Shown here piece by piece: positions 9,305-18,651 of a stretch of 64,000 nt of DNA. Origin of the DNA: Rana temporaria (Eukaryota; Chordata; Amphibia; Anura; Ranidae); NCBI RefSeq assembly GCF_905171775.1, contig NC_053497.1, forward strand, positions 106,229,157-106,293,156. Reading direction: 5' to 3'. The notes under the pieces are model-generated. The model worked only from the letters and a program-made list of their open reading frames with translations. It was not told the origin of the DNA and made no database searches. Each line of letters opens with the position of its first letter. Positions within the stretch are counted from its first letter, which is position 1. The translations under genes were made by a program, and so were the position numbers.

Positions 9305-10852
9305 ATGTCTATAAAGTGTACATTGTATGAGTGAGACGGGGAGGGCTATCTTCATTATATAAAGATGGCGGGGAGACTAGATACAGAAGAGGGTTTTATA
9401 CAATGTATATAGAAGACAGAGGATTGTATTAGGATTGTATACAGTATATATAAGAGACAGAGAAAGACAGTATACAATATATATATAGGGGGCAGATGGT
9501 TGTACACATTATAAAGGTGATATGGTCTGTCTGTCTATAGAGGGCACTATACAGTGTATATAGGTGCTAGGATTGGCCTGTACATCATCCATATGGGTGA
9601 CATAGGGAGCTGTGCACTATGTATATAGCAGTCAGCAGGAGTCTATATTATTCATATGGATGGCACAGGAGCTGTACAATGTACTGTATATAGGCGATTC
9701 TGTTGGCAAATTATAATGTATTAGGTTCACCAAGGGGTTGTCCATAATGTATATATGTAACTCAGTTGGCATTTTTAAAAAGGCATACATGTAATAATGT
9801 AATACAGGGCTGTGCACAAAGTATATAGGTGATACAGTGGGCAATATACCTTGTATATAGGTTACACTTTTGGCAATACACAAGGTATACAGTATATGTG
9901 ACCCAGGAGCTCTACAAAATATACACAGTGTAGGTGAGTCAGTGGGCAGTATCCAATGCATATAGACAACAGTGGGTAGTATACAAGGCTTATATGTAGG
10001 TGACCCATGATCTCTAAGTAATATGATGTATACAGTACATACAGGTGATGCAGTGAGCGATATAAAAAGCATTTAGGTGACACAGTGGGCAATGTATTAT
10101 GTATACAGGGGACACAGTGGGCAATATATAATGCATGTAGGTGATGCAGTGTGTAGAATATGATGTATACAGGTGTCACAGCGGTTATTATATGATATAC
10201 ACAGGTGACACAGTGGTCAGTACATGATGTATATGGCTGACACAGTAGTCAGTATATGATGTATATAGGGGACACAGTCGGCAGTACATATTGTATATAG
10301 GTCATACAGTGGGCAGTACATGATGTGCAGGGTACATAGGTGACATAGTGGGCAGTATCTGATGTATACAGGTGACACAGTGGGCAGTATATGATGCATA
10401 TAGGTGACACAGTGGGCAGTATATGATGTATACAGGTGACACAGTGGGCAGTATATGATGTATACAGGTGACACAGTGGGCAGAATATGATGTATACAGG
10501 AAACACAGCGGGCAGCATATGATGCATATAGGCGATTCAGTGGGTAGTATATAATGCATATATGTGACATAATGGGCAATATATGCTGTATACAGGTGAC
10601 ACAGTGGGTAGTATATGATGTATACAGGTGACACAGTAGTCAGCACATGATGTATATAGATGACACAGTGGGTAGTATATGATGAATATAGGTGACACAG
10701 TGGTCTGTGTATGATGTATATAGGTGACATAGTTGGCAGTACATACTGTACATGGGTGACACAGTGGGCAGTAAATGATGTATACAGGTGACACAGTGGG
10801 CAGTATATGTATACATGTGACACAGTGGGTAGTATATGATGAATATATGTGT
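9305..10852 (+). repeat. 32-bp minisatellite array, upstream of RXRA
   Basis: Degenerate at first (9305-10100), then regular: GATGTATACAGGTGACAC followed by AGTGGGCAGTATAT, period 32. Since 32 is not divisible by three, the minus-strand reading frame rotates with each unit and repeats every 96 bp. This generates long overlapping frames with HHILPTVSPVY, IIYCPLCHLYT and SYTAHCVTCIH blocks; they are not genes. Each unit carries AGGTGAcacAGTGGG. Confidence 0.95.
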
Positions 10853-10938
10853 ATTGTAGTTGTACTGTCTACCCTAAAGTTGTAAAGAGCTACATAAACT
10901 GTCAGCGCTATATAAATCCTGTATAATAATAATATATG
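10853..10938 (+). repeat. Small insert resembling an L2/SINE tail
   Basis: A stretch of about 85 bp in the array reads TTGTAAAGAGCTACATAAAC, then CAGCGCTATATAAATCCTG, then ATAATAATAAT. The CGCTATATAAAT plus (ATA)n ending is typical of the 3' tails of L2-type LINEs and partner SINEs in vertebrates. Assignment is from memory of the motif only. Confidence 0.4.
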
Positions 10939-11691
10939 ATGTATACAGGTGACACAGCGGGTAGTACATTATATATATATATATATAGATGGCACAGTGG
11001 GTAGTATACAGGTAAAACAGTAGATAGTACATGATATATATATAGGTGATACAGTGGGTAGTAAACAAGGTATACAGGTGACACAGTGGGAACTAGTACA
11101 TGATAAATAGATGGCACAGTGGGTAGTATACAATGTATGCAAGTGACATGGTGGGTACTAGTACATGATATATATATAGATGGCACAGTGGGTAGTATAC
11201 AATGTATACAGGTGACACAATGGGTACTAGTACATGGTATATATAGATGGCACAGTGGGTAGGATTTAAGGTATACAGGTGACACAGTGGGTACTAGTAC
11301 ATGATATATAGATGGCACAGTGGGTAGTATACAATGTATACAAGTGACACGGTGGGTACTATTAGTACATGATATATATATATAGATGGCACAGTGGGTA
11401 GTATACAATGTATACAGGTGACACAGTGGGTACTAGTACATGATATATAGATGGCACAGTGGGTAGTATACAATGTATACAAGTGACACGGTGGGTACTA
11501 TTAGTACATGATATATATATATAGATGGCACAGTGGGTAGTATACAATGTATACAGGTGACACAGTGGGTACTAGTACATGATATATAGAGGTGGCACAG
11601 TGGGTACTATACAGATGGTATACAGGTGACACAGTGGGTACTAGTACATGATATATAGATGGCACAGTGGGTAGTATACAATATATACAAG

Positions 11692-12725
11692 TGTAGCGCT
11701 CACCCCCGAAGGAGCTGCTGAATAGTTTGGGATCTGCGTATTAAGTTACCAAGTTCTCTTGTCTAGGGGTATAACTTGTGAGTGTGGATAAGGAGCAAAT
11801 GTCCAGACAACAGCGTAGATTTTCCAATGCTTTATTCCAAGGCTAACATAGCCAACATCAACATAGCACACAGTAGAGAAAAGGTTGATGAGCAAGAGGG
11901 AACTGTGGTATCAGGCCTTGGATATCAAAGCATGGAGAGCAAGCCTGCTCTCAGTACAAATAGCTCAAACGTTGCCACTCCCGCCGGAGTGGGTAAAGTG
12001 TCCCCGGACAGGTAGTTAACTTTAGCCTGGCAGCCAGTGGGTCACTTGCAAATAAAGTCACTGGGAGGAAACAGGGCCTCTGGACAGGCCTGATAGGTAT
12101 TTGGAAATGGTTAAAGATTAGGACTGACGAATCCTCCCAGTAAGCACAATTTGGGGTCACCCATAGACAGTTGCAATATACCTGTCGTGTGGCGTGGTGA
12201 CCGGATCCCCGATGGTACGTCCCAACCTCGCAGACAACCTCTGTATCTAGGTTCTCCCGAGCAGACTCCTCATCGTACAGCTCCCAGCTTAGGATCTGGA
12301 ACCCAGCAAGCCGCTGGGGTCCCTCTCAGCATCATGGTGAGACTCTGCCTGGTATGCAGCTCCGGTCAGGCGAGCCTCGATGGCGGGGTCCATGGATGCG
12401 CGCACCCTGAAGGTGGATGCCGCACCTGGACTCGGGCCCCGCATAGCACATCTACTCATGGCGGCTGCACAGATATACCCCCCGCCAGCATGTCCAAAAG
12501 AGTGAAAAAGTCTTCTGATTGGCTGCTGGGAAAGATAGGTCCATCACAACCCCTCTAGCGCCAACTGTCGTCCAGGGGTGACAACACACCCCTGGCACGC
12601 AGACTGACCTAGGAGGCAGTCCCAAACTGGCAACAGCACAAACTAAACATCTATGAGTGGGAGCAACTTAAATCTCCCACTCCACTAACTTTAGCGTAGC
12701 GCCCCACTAGCTAAAAAAAGTGACA
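11692..12725 (+). mobile_element. LTR-like insert (candidate solo LTR) in the minisatellite
   Basis: A 1034-bp non-repetitive block starts TGTAGCGCTCACCCCCG and ends AAAAAAAGTGACA, so it is bounded by TG and CA. The minisatellite sequence CAAG flanks both sides (11688-11691 and 12726-12729), a 4-bp duplication as for Ty3/Gypsy-type integration. It carries a GCAAATAAAGTC polyadenylation-like site near 12048. No protein domain was recognised; the frame at 12151-12558 lacks any family signature. A second GTAGCGCCCCAC near the right end leaves a DNA-transposon origin possible. Confidence 0.5.
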
Positions 12726-13728
12726 CAAGTGACACAGTGGGTACTATTAGTACATGATATATATATAGATGGCACAGTGGGTAGTATACAAGGTATACAG
12801 GTGACACAGTGGGTACTAGTACATGGTATATATAGATGGCACAGTGGGTAGGATATAAGGTATACAGGTGACACAGTGGGTACTAGTACATGATATATAG
12901 ATGGTACAGTGGGTAGGATATAAGGTATACAGGTGACACAGTGGGTACTAGTACATGATATATAGATGGTACAGTGGGTAGTATACGATGTATACAGGTT
13001 ACACAGTGGGTACTAGTACATGATATATAGATGGTAAAGTGGGTAGGATAGAGGGTATACAGGTGACACAGTGAGTAATAGTACATGATATATAGATGGC
13101 ACAGTGGGTAGTATACAAGGTATACAGGTGACACAGTGGGTACTAGTACATGATATATAGATGGCACAGTGGGTAGTATACAATGTATACAGGTGACACA
13201 GTGGGTACTAGTACATGATATATAGATGGTACAGTGGGTAGGATAGAAGGTATACAGGTGACACAGTGGGTACTAGTACATGATATATATAGATGGCACA
13301 GTGGGTAGTATACAGGTGACACATGGGTACTAGTACAGGATATATATAAAGATGGCACAGTTGGTAGGATAGAAGGTATACAGGTGGCACAATGGGTACT
13401 AGAACACTATTTATAGATGGCACAGTGGATGGGATAGAGGGTATACAGGTGACACAGTGGGTACTAGTACATGATATATAGATGGCACAGTGGGTAGGAT
13501 AGAGGGTATACAGGTGACACAGTGGGTACTAGTACATGATCTATATAGATGGCACAGTGGATAGGATAGAGGGTATACAGGTGACACAGTGGGTACTAGT
13601 ACATGATCTATATAGATGGCACAGTGGATAGGATAGAGGGTATACAGGTGACACAGTGGGTACTAGTACATGATATATAGATGGCACAGTGGGTAGGATA
13701 GAGGGTATACAGATGACACAGTGGGTAT

Positions 13729-13800
13729 CAGGGCTCAAGTCCTGCGGGAACGCGTGGGAACGGAGTTCCTGCACTTTTTTTCCCCAGGACTTGACCCCTG
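13729..13800 (+). mobile_element. 72-bp MITE with 16-bp terminal inverted repeats
   Basis: It begins CAGGGCTCAAGTCCTG and ends CAGGACTTGACCCCTG; the ends match as inverted repeats at 15 of 16 positions. CAGGG ends suggest hAT, but only GGTA(C/T) is visibly shared by the flanks, so the 8-bp duplication expected of hAT is not shown. It interrupts the GGGTACTAGTACATG portion of the minisatellite just upstream of RXRA. Confidence 0.7.
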
Positions 13801-13825
13801 GTACTAGTACATGATCTATATAGGT

Positions 13826-14088
13826 GAGATGAGTCCCTCCCCCGGACGTACAGAGAAGTCTAGGCTGAGTCGGGGTGTCTGTGTGCTCAGCGCCCGCCGT
13901 CCGTCGCTCCCCCCTGGCGGGGCCCCTCAGTACAGCCAGCGCCGCTCTCCCTCTCCCTCTCTCTCTCTCACACACAGACTTCACTTACATTGTTGGTGAG
14001 TTTGCAGCAACTCGTCCGCCTCGGCCTCCCCCAACCTGGACTGTGTGGCCCCGGGGAGAGTGCAGCCACAGGGGCCCCAGGAGCCGCC
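13826..14088 (+). promoter_or_regulatory. RXRA: RXRA GC-rich 5' region and 5' UTR
   Basis: Composition changes abruptly from AT-rich minisatellite to GC- and CpG-rich sequence (CGCCCGCCGTCCGTCGCTCC and similar), ending in GAGCCGCCATGG. This is expected promoter/5' UTR sequence for a broadly expressed nuclear receptor. No convincing TATA box was seen apart from the TATATAG motifs inside the last minisatellite unit. A polypyrimidine stretch (13944-13970) followed by CACACACAG (AG at 13976-13977) resembles a 3' splice site, and TTG|GTGAGT at 13995/13996 resembles a donor, so an upstream noncoding exon or alternative 5' UTR splicing is possible. An upstream ATG at 13811 or 13826 opens a frame ending at 13999, out of frame with RXRA. 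The transcription start is unknown. Confidence 0.65.
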
Positions 14089-14116
14089 ATGGACACCAAA
14101 CATTTCCTGCCTCTGG
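14089..14116 (+). CDS. RXRA: Retinoid X receptor alpha, first coding exon
   Basis: GCCGCCATGG is a strong start context. The 28 nt encode M-D-T-K-H-F-L-P-L plus the first G of a tenth codon, and the next bases are GTGAGT, a consensus donor, giving a phase-1 exon end. The peptide MDTKHFLPL is the conserved N-terminus of vertebrate RXR-alpha, and the exon break after the first base of the next Asp codon matches the known RXRA gene structure. RXR-beta and RXR-gamma start differently. RXRA is a nuclear receptor that pairs with RAR, VDR, TR, PPAR and LXR and is activated by 9-cis retinoids and fatty acids; this exon supplies only the start of the A/B (AF-1) region. The DNA- and ligand-binding exons are outside the window. 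Some Xenopus forms are recalled to have a few extra residues upstream; here the in-frame upstream codons contain no other nearby ATG. Confidence 0.92.
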
Positions 14117-14443
14117 GTGAGTGTGACCGGCAGTGAGGACCTTTGTGTGTGCAAACGGACCGACCCCTCATCTCCCCCGGGGGCTCCTCCACACAACTTT
14201 CCTGACACCCCGACATTGACCCGTGTGCACGGCCCGGGGTGGGGGGCGGACCGGTGTGTGGACCAATGACCGGGAACTTATGTGACGAGAGCCCCCCAAC
14301 ACTGCAACATGGGGGAACCCCCCCCCACCCATAATACTGACTACTGCGTCATCCCATAACATGGCCTGAGCTAAAGGGGGACTCCATTCCATCACACTAT
14401 AGGGTCACCCCATACCAGGGTACTGAGGGGCTGTGTCACCCCC

Positions 14444-15310
14444 ATATATCACAGTATGTCACCCCATATATCACAGTATTTCACCCCATAAATTATGTCA
14501 CCCTATATATCACAGTATGTCACCCCACATATCATGTTATCCTATATTAGGGTACTGGGAGCTATGTCACCCCATATATCACAGTATGTCACCCAATATC
14601 TCATGCCACCCTATATCAGGGTACTGGGGGCTATGTCACCCCATATATCACAGTATGTCACCCAATATCTCATGCCACCCTATATCAGGGTACTGGGGGC
14701 TATGTCACCCCATATATCACAGTATGTCACCCTATATCAGGGTACTGGGGGCTATGTCACCCCATATATCACAGTATGTCACCCAATATATCATGCCACC
14801 CTATATCAGTGTACTGGGGCTATGTCACCCCATATATCACAGTATGTCACCCAATATCTCATGCCACCCTATATCAGGGTACTGGGGGCTATGTCACCCC
14901 ATATATCACAGTATGTCACCCAATATCTCATGCCACCCTATATCAGGGTACTGGGGGCTATGTCACCCCATATATCACAGTATGTCACCCAATATCTCAT
15001 GCCACCCTATATCAGGGTACTGGGGGCTATGTCACCCCATATATCACAGTATGTCACCCAATATCTCATGCCACCCTATATCAGGGTACTGGGGGCTATG
15101 TCACCCCATATATCACAGTATGTCACCCAATATATCATGCCACCCTATATCAGGGAACTGGGGGCTATGTCACCCAATATCTCATGCCACCCTATATCAG
15201 GGTACTGTGGCTATGTCACCCCATATATCACAGAATGTCACCCCATATATCATACTATGTCACCGCATATATCATGTCACCCCATATACCAGGGTACTGG
15301 GGGGACTATG
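14444..15310 (+). repeat. 69-bp minisatellite in RXRA intron 1
   Basis: The unit is GGGCTATGTCACCCCATATA, TCACAGTATGTCACCCAATA, TCTCATGCCACCCTATATCA and GGGTACTGG, period 69 (23 codons). All three plus-strand frames therefore stay open for 240-310 codons with CHPIYHSMSPNISCHPISGYWGL-type repeats. These are array by-products without a promoter, a start context or independent support. The unit itself contains three degenerate (T)GTCACCC/GCCACCC sub-repeats, so it probably grew from a motif of about 23 bp. It starts about 330 bp after the exon. Confidence 0.95.
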
Positions 15311-16566
15311 TGACTCCATATATGAGTTCTACCTATACCAGGGCATTGAGTGGGGGTAGTATAGGTTATGTGGGTACAGTGTGCCCAGCATGGTCTAACA
15401 CAGCTGTACAGATCACATGCAGTAGAAGGGATAATATGCGATTGGCCAGGCAAGTACTGCAAGTCCCAGCATCACCCGGTAGGGTGATGAGCTGAAGTTC
15501 TTGCAGTAGTTGCAGACACCTGTGGCAGAGAGTGAATGATGGCGGAGCCCCCCAGGTCCTGTCAGATGACACCCCGCCATTCTCACCAGCACCACGTCCC
15601 TTGCCCTTAGATCACACAGTCACTAGGAATCTCTCTGTCCAGGTATTGCCCCCTCTCCAGTCTTTATTGGGATTTTATATAAAACATAATAAAAATAATG
15701 TTGAGAAATGATAGTGTTCCCCCCCCCCGTCTTACAGGGTCCCCCATAATTTGGCTACCTGTGTGGCTGGCTCTTCATTGTAGACTGGGGGGGCTTGGCA
15801 TACAGAGCTGCCAAGTGCTGCCAAGTCACCAACTTCTGTTTATAATATTTTTGTGTTTGGGGTTTTTCTTTTTCTTTTTTTTTTTGACTTCCTGTTATGA
15901 CATGCTAGATTTCTGCTTACAAGTCCTGACAAAATGTATTTTGTGTGTGTGTGTTATATATAGTCATGCATGTTCACATGTTCCTTTAGCATGTTTGCTT
16001 TTTATTCATGGTGCATTGTAGATATTTGTGTTTTTATGTCATTCTGTATAAAACAATATGTGTCGGTTGCCATTGCTATCAGCAGTGTATAATGATTTTC
16101 TATGTGCCTGTTGTAGTCCTCGGTGATCTCTCCCATGTGTGATCACATCATGTAGTTCCGTGATGAAGTTTGCATTGTCTCGGCGGCTCTCTTTGGTTTG
16201 TGAGTTGCGTCCTGTGGCAGTTCTGAGAAGTGGAATAAATATTGTTTCCCTTCCTCTGCTCTTTACCTATCTGATGGCCGTGAGCTTTAAGCGCTTAGAT
16301 CAGGCGCGCTCTGTGTAATTCGGGTATTTTGCAGCCTGTGATTTTGCTTTATTGGACCAAGATGTAAATATTATGAGGGCTTGTGGTGTGTAAACGCAGA
16401 GAGACCGCTTAAGTCTCGTCCATCAGATAAGTTTAGGCCTTGGAATGGGTCTCCTCTCCTTGTGGGTTTAGGTTGGCGGGTGCTGAGTTTCTGTAAAACG
16501 CTGCATGGATGTTGTCTTGTTTCCTCAGCATCAGGTGAAAGAAACATTGTGGAATTCTTTTTGTCT
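15311..16566. other. Non-repetitive intron sequence
   Basis: No transposon end, tandem array or coding signature was recognised, apart from short T-rich and (TG)n runs near 15870 and 15945. The plus-strand frame at 15698-16021 is low-complexity and not supported. Confidence 0.5.
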
Positions 16567-16770
16567 GCGTGAAAAGCGATTGCAGCTTACCAATTCTTAG
16601 ATGTCGTGGCTGCATTAGTTTTCCTGTTTTAGGGCATTTTACTTGTATTTTTAGCTGATGTTCTTGCCAGTAAATCTGTCATTTTTCAACTTCCTTTAAC
16701 AGACTAAGCTTTCCAGCAAAAGTGATAGTTGGAGGGTTGAGACAAACCATTTTACACTTGATAAACGGAC
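16567..16770 (+). repeat. Interspersed repeat segment with an empty TTA target site
   Basis: GATTGCAGCTTACCAATTCTTAGATGTCGTGGCTGCATTAG-type sequence (split here at 16579-16620) corresponds to the host repeat at 33133-34054, where a MITE sits at the same point. Further on, CAGACTAAGCTTTCCAGC...GTTGAGACAAACCATTT (about 16700-16755) matches 60360-60415. Confidence 0.65.
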
Positions 16771-16809
16771 GTTTAGGAGCAGTTGGGCATTTTTTTCAGC
16801 TGCCCCTGA

Positions 16810-17245
16810 ACTCTCCTCTGTAGGGGCCCTTTCACACGGAGCGGATCAGTAATGATCCGCTCTGTGTGTCCACAAAGCTCAGCGGGGATCCTCCGTAAAA
16901 TCCCCGCTGAGCTGGCAGCTGACAGGGCGGTCCCCGCACACTGTGCAGGGACCGCCCTGTGTTTCCTCCGCTCTCCCCTATGGGGGATCGGACGAACACG
17001 GACCGTATGTCCGCGTTCATCCGATCCGGCAGACGGAAGAAAAATAGGATTTCTTCCGTCTGCAAATGCGGATCTTTGCGGAGGCGGACAAATTACGGGT
17101 GTCAGCGGATGTTCATCCGCTGACACCCGTAATCACATAGGGACCCATGTATGTCCCGCTAGCGGCTGAATAGCACAGCTAAAACGATGGTAAAGCGGCG
17201 CTTTACCGATAACGCGGCCAGTTGGCAGTGTGAAATTGCTCTTGA
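16810..17245 (+). mobile_element. Hairpin-chain MITE, copy 1 (TTTCACAC end)
   Basis: After GGGGCCCTTTCACACGG come six consecutive hairpins: 16833-16868 (15 of 16 pairs), 16876-16913 (14 bp perfect), 16922-16960 (13 bp), 16985-17027 (one mismatch and minor offset), 17031-17061, and 17092-17133 (20-bp perfect stem, 2-nt loop). The right end GGCAGTGTGAAATTGCTC mirrors the left TTTCACAC. It encodes nothing. The same chain in reverse order is at 27429-27801. Confidence 0.85.
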
Positions 17246-17289
17246 GATAATTAAGCTTCACTCCATGCCCATATAAATATAGCCTAAAG

Positions 17290-17450
17290 AATGTACAGAG
17301 CCCCCTTCAGCACAGACCCCCCCATTCTGCACAGACCCCTCCATTCAGCACAGATGGACCCCCCCCTTCAGCACAGATGGACCCCCCCCTTCAGCACAAA
17401 CCCCCCCTTCAGCACAGATGGACCTCCCCTCCCCCCCATCCCATTCAGTA
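17290..17450 (+). repeat. Short C-rich tandem repeat
   Basis: Imperfect units of TTCAGCACAGATGGA followed by C(6-8) repeat several times. C-runs of this kind are prone to slippage and could form i-motif/G-quadruplex structures; no gene function is suggested. Confidence 0.85.
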
Positions 17451-18203
17451 CCTCAGATCAGCCATCAGCACCGCCGGGTCACAGCAGGTTCCCTCCCCCT
17501 GTGTACACATAAACACTGGAGGGGGAGGCGGCTTCACTCTGCTCGCTGTGTCTGTGTGACATCCGGCCCGGGACCGCTCAGACAGCCCGCGGCCGCGAGA
17601 CTCTTCAACACCTTCTCGATTTTCCAGGGGGGGTCAATTGCCCCCCCTTGCCCTATGGAGCGGACGCCCATGCTTTCTAGGCAGTTGAGTTGGGAAGCCT
17701 TTTTTGGAGCGCAACAAATTTGAAACGCCAAATGCCTGTAAACACAGAAACTCGCATTTAGCAGCGCTTCGTTTACAGACGTTTTTCATTTTAACGAAGA
17801 AAAAAAAAAAGCTTCTAGATGCAAATGGACGTTTTTAGACATCGGTTTCTAGCTGTCAAGGTAAATCATTCAGAAGAGGTTAAACAACGTCCCGTGTACA
17901 TGAAGTCTTACTGGCTGGATTAAAGTAGAAGAAAAAAAAGAAAACGAATGCAGCCACCATTTGCATCATAATTTTTTTTCCCGTTTTTGGGTATTATAAT
18001 GATGATACATTTTTATGGTTTTACAACAGTCCTCTTGGGAACTCGAAACAACTGAAAGCTGAGAGTTGGAGTTCAGAAGTGTTTCCCATTGATGGCAATG
18101 TAATACTACACCAAGCTCCACCAATGCAGGCTGATCTGTGTCTTCTGTGTGGTGGCCGCTGTCATTTTGAGATGCCATGAAGGGGGTGATCTATGAACAA
18201 TAT
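17451..18203. other. Intron with a worn GCGTTT-type repeat
   Basis: A GC-rich patch at about 17540-17620 has no recognisable gene. At 17683-17870 TGAAACGCCAAATGCC and CGTTTACAGACGTTTTTCA resemble 27228-27428, marking a degraded interspersed repeat. The remainder to 18203 shows nothing recognisable. Confidence 0.45.
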
Positions 18204-18651
18204 TTAAAGTGGTTGTAAACCTCAGACATGAAATATAAACAAAGCATATCCCTCTACATTGTGTACTTGTCTCAATCCAGAGCACTAAGTGTCAGTTCTG
18301 TCTGCTGCTTCATTCCTCTGTTATCAGCATGAATAATTTCTGACACCAAGAGAAAATGGTGACTGGGGAGGGACCTCCAGCTGATTGACAGCCTCAGCTC
18401 TGTTCCTGTGTGAAGGGGGTGTGTCCCTTCCCTCCATTCAGCTCTGAAGACTGTAACTTTAGCTCTCCGCCCCCTTTGTTACCCCCTGACAGCTCAGACT
18501 AGCTTTTAGAAATGATGGACTTTGAGTGGGTGTAGAGAAGAGAAGACTGCAGATAAACGGGTACAATTTATGTAGGAAGATTTGTTTAATCCCTGTGTAT
18601 CAGAGGCCAGTCACTTCACTGGGTTTATATAAGGGTTTATAATCACTTTAA
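18204..18651 (+). mobile_element. TTAA-ended MITE (Kolobok/piggyBac-like)
   Basis: The left end TTAAAGTGGTTGTAAACC mirrors the right end GGGTTTATAATCACTTTAA, both finishing in TTAA, the tetranucleotide duplicated by Kolobok and piggyBac elements. The interior is noncoding. The same left end recurs at 63613. Confidence 0.7.

Larger units (their letters stand above)
10939..13825 (+). repeat. 65-bp higher-order minisatellite, abutting the RXRA 5' region
   Basis: The 32-bp unit has been doubled into an alternating dimer: GGTGACACAGTGGGTACTAG with TACATGATATATAG, then ATGGCACAGTGGGTAG with TATACAATGTATACA, period about 65. Blocks are 10939-11691 and 12726-13728, with a remnant at 13801-13825. They are split by an LTR-like insert (11692-12725) and a small MITE (13729-13800). 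The last unit stops only about 265 bp before the RXRA ATG. Minus-strand frames with VLVPTVSPVYLVYYPLCHLY repeats are by-products. Confidence 0.95.

Noticed and set aside
12151..12558. 135-codon plus-strand frame as a retroelement protein
   Set aside because: No reverse transcriptase, integrase, Gag zinc knuckle or protease motif is visible, and it lies in an LTR-like block.
10217..13423. Many minus-strand Cys/His/Tyr-rich open frames that look like a repeat protein
   Set aside because: They arise from the 32/65-bp array, where the frame rotates from unit to unit; several frames are open at once and none has a start context or domain.
14433..15495. Open frames of 239-308 codons on the plus strand
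   Set aside because: They are translations of the 69-bp minisatellite in all three frames; there is no domain, and period arithmetic explains the openness.
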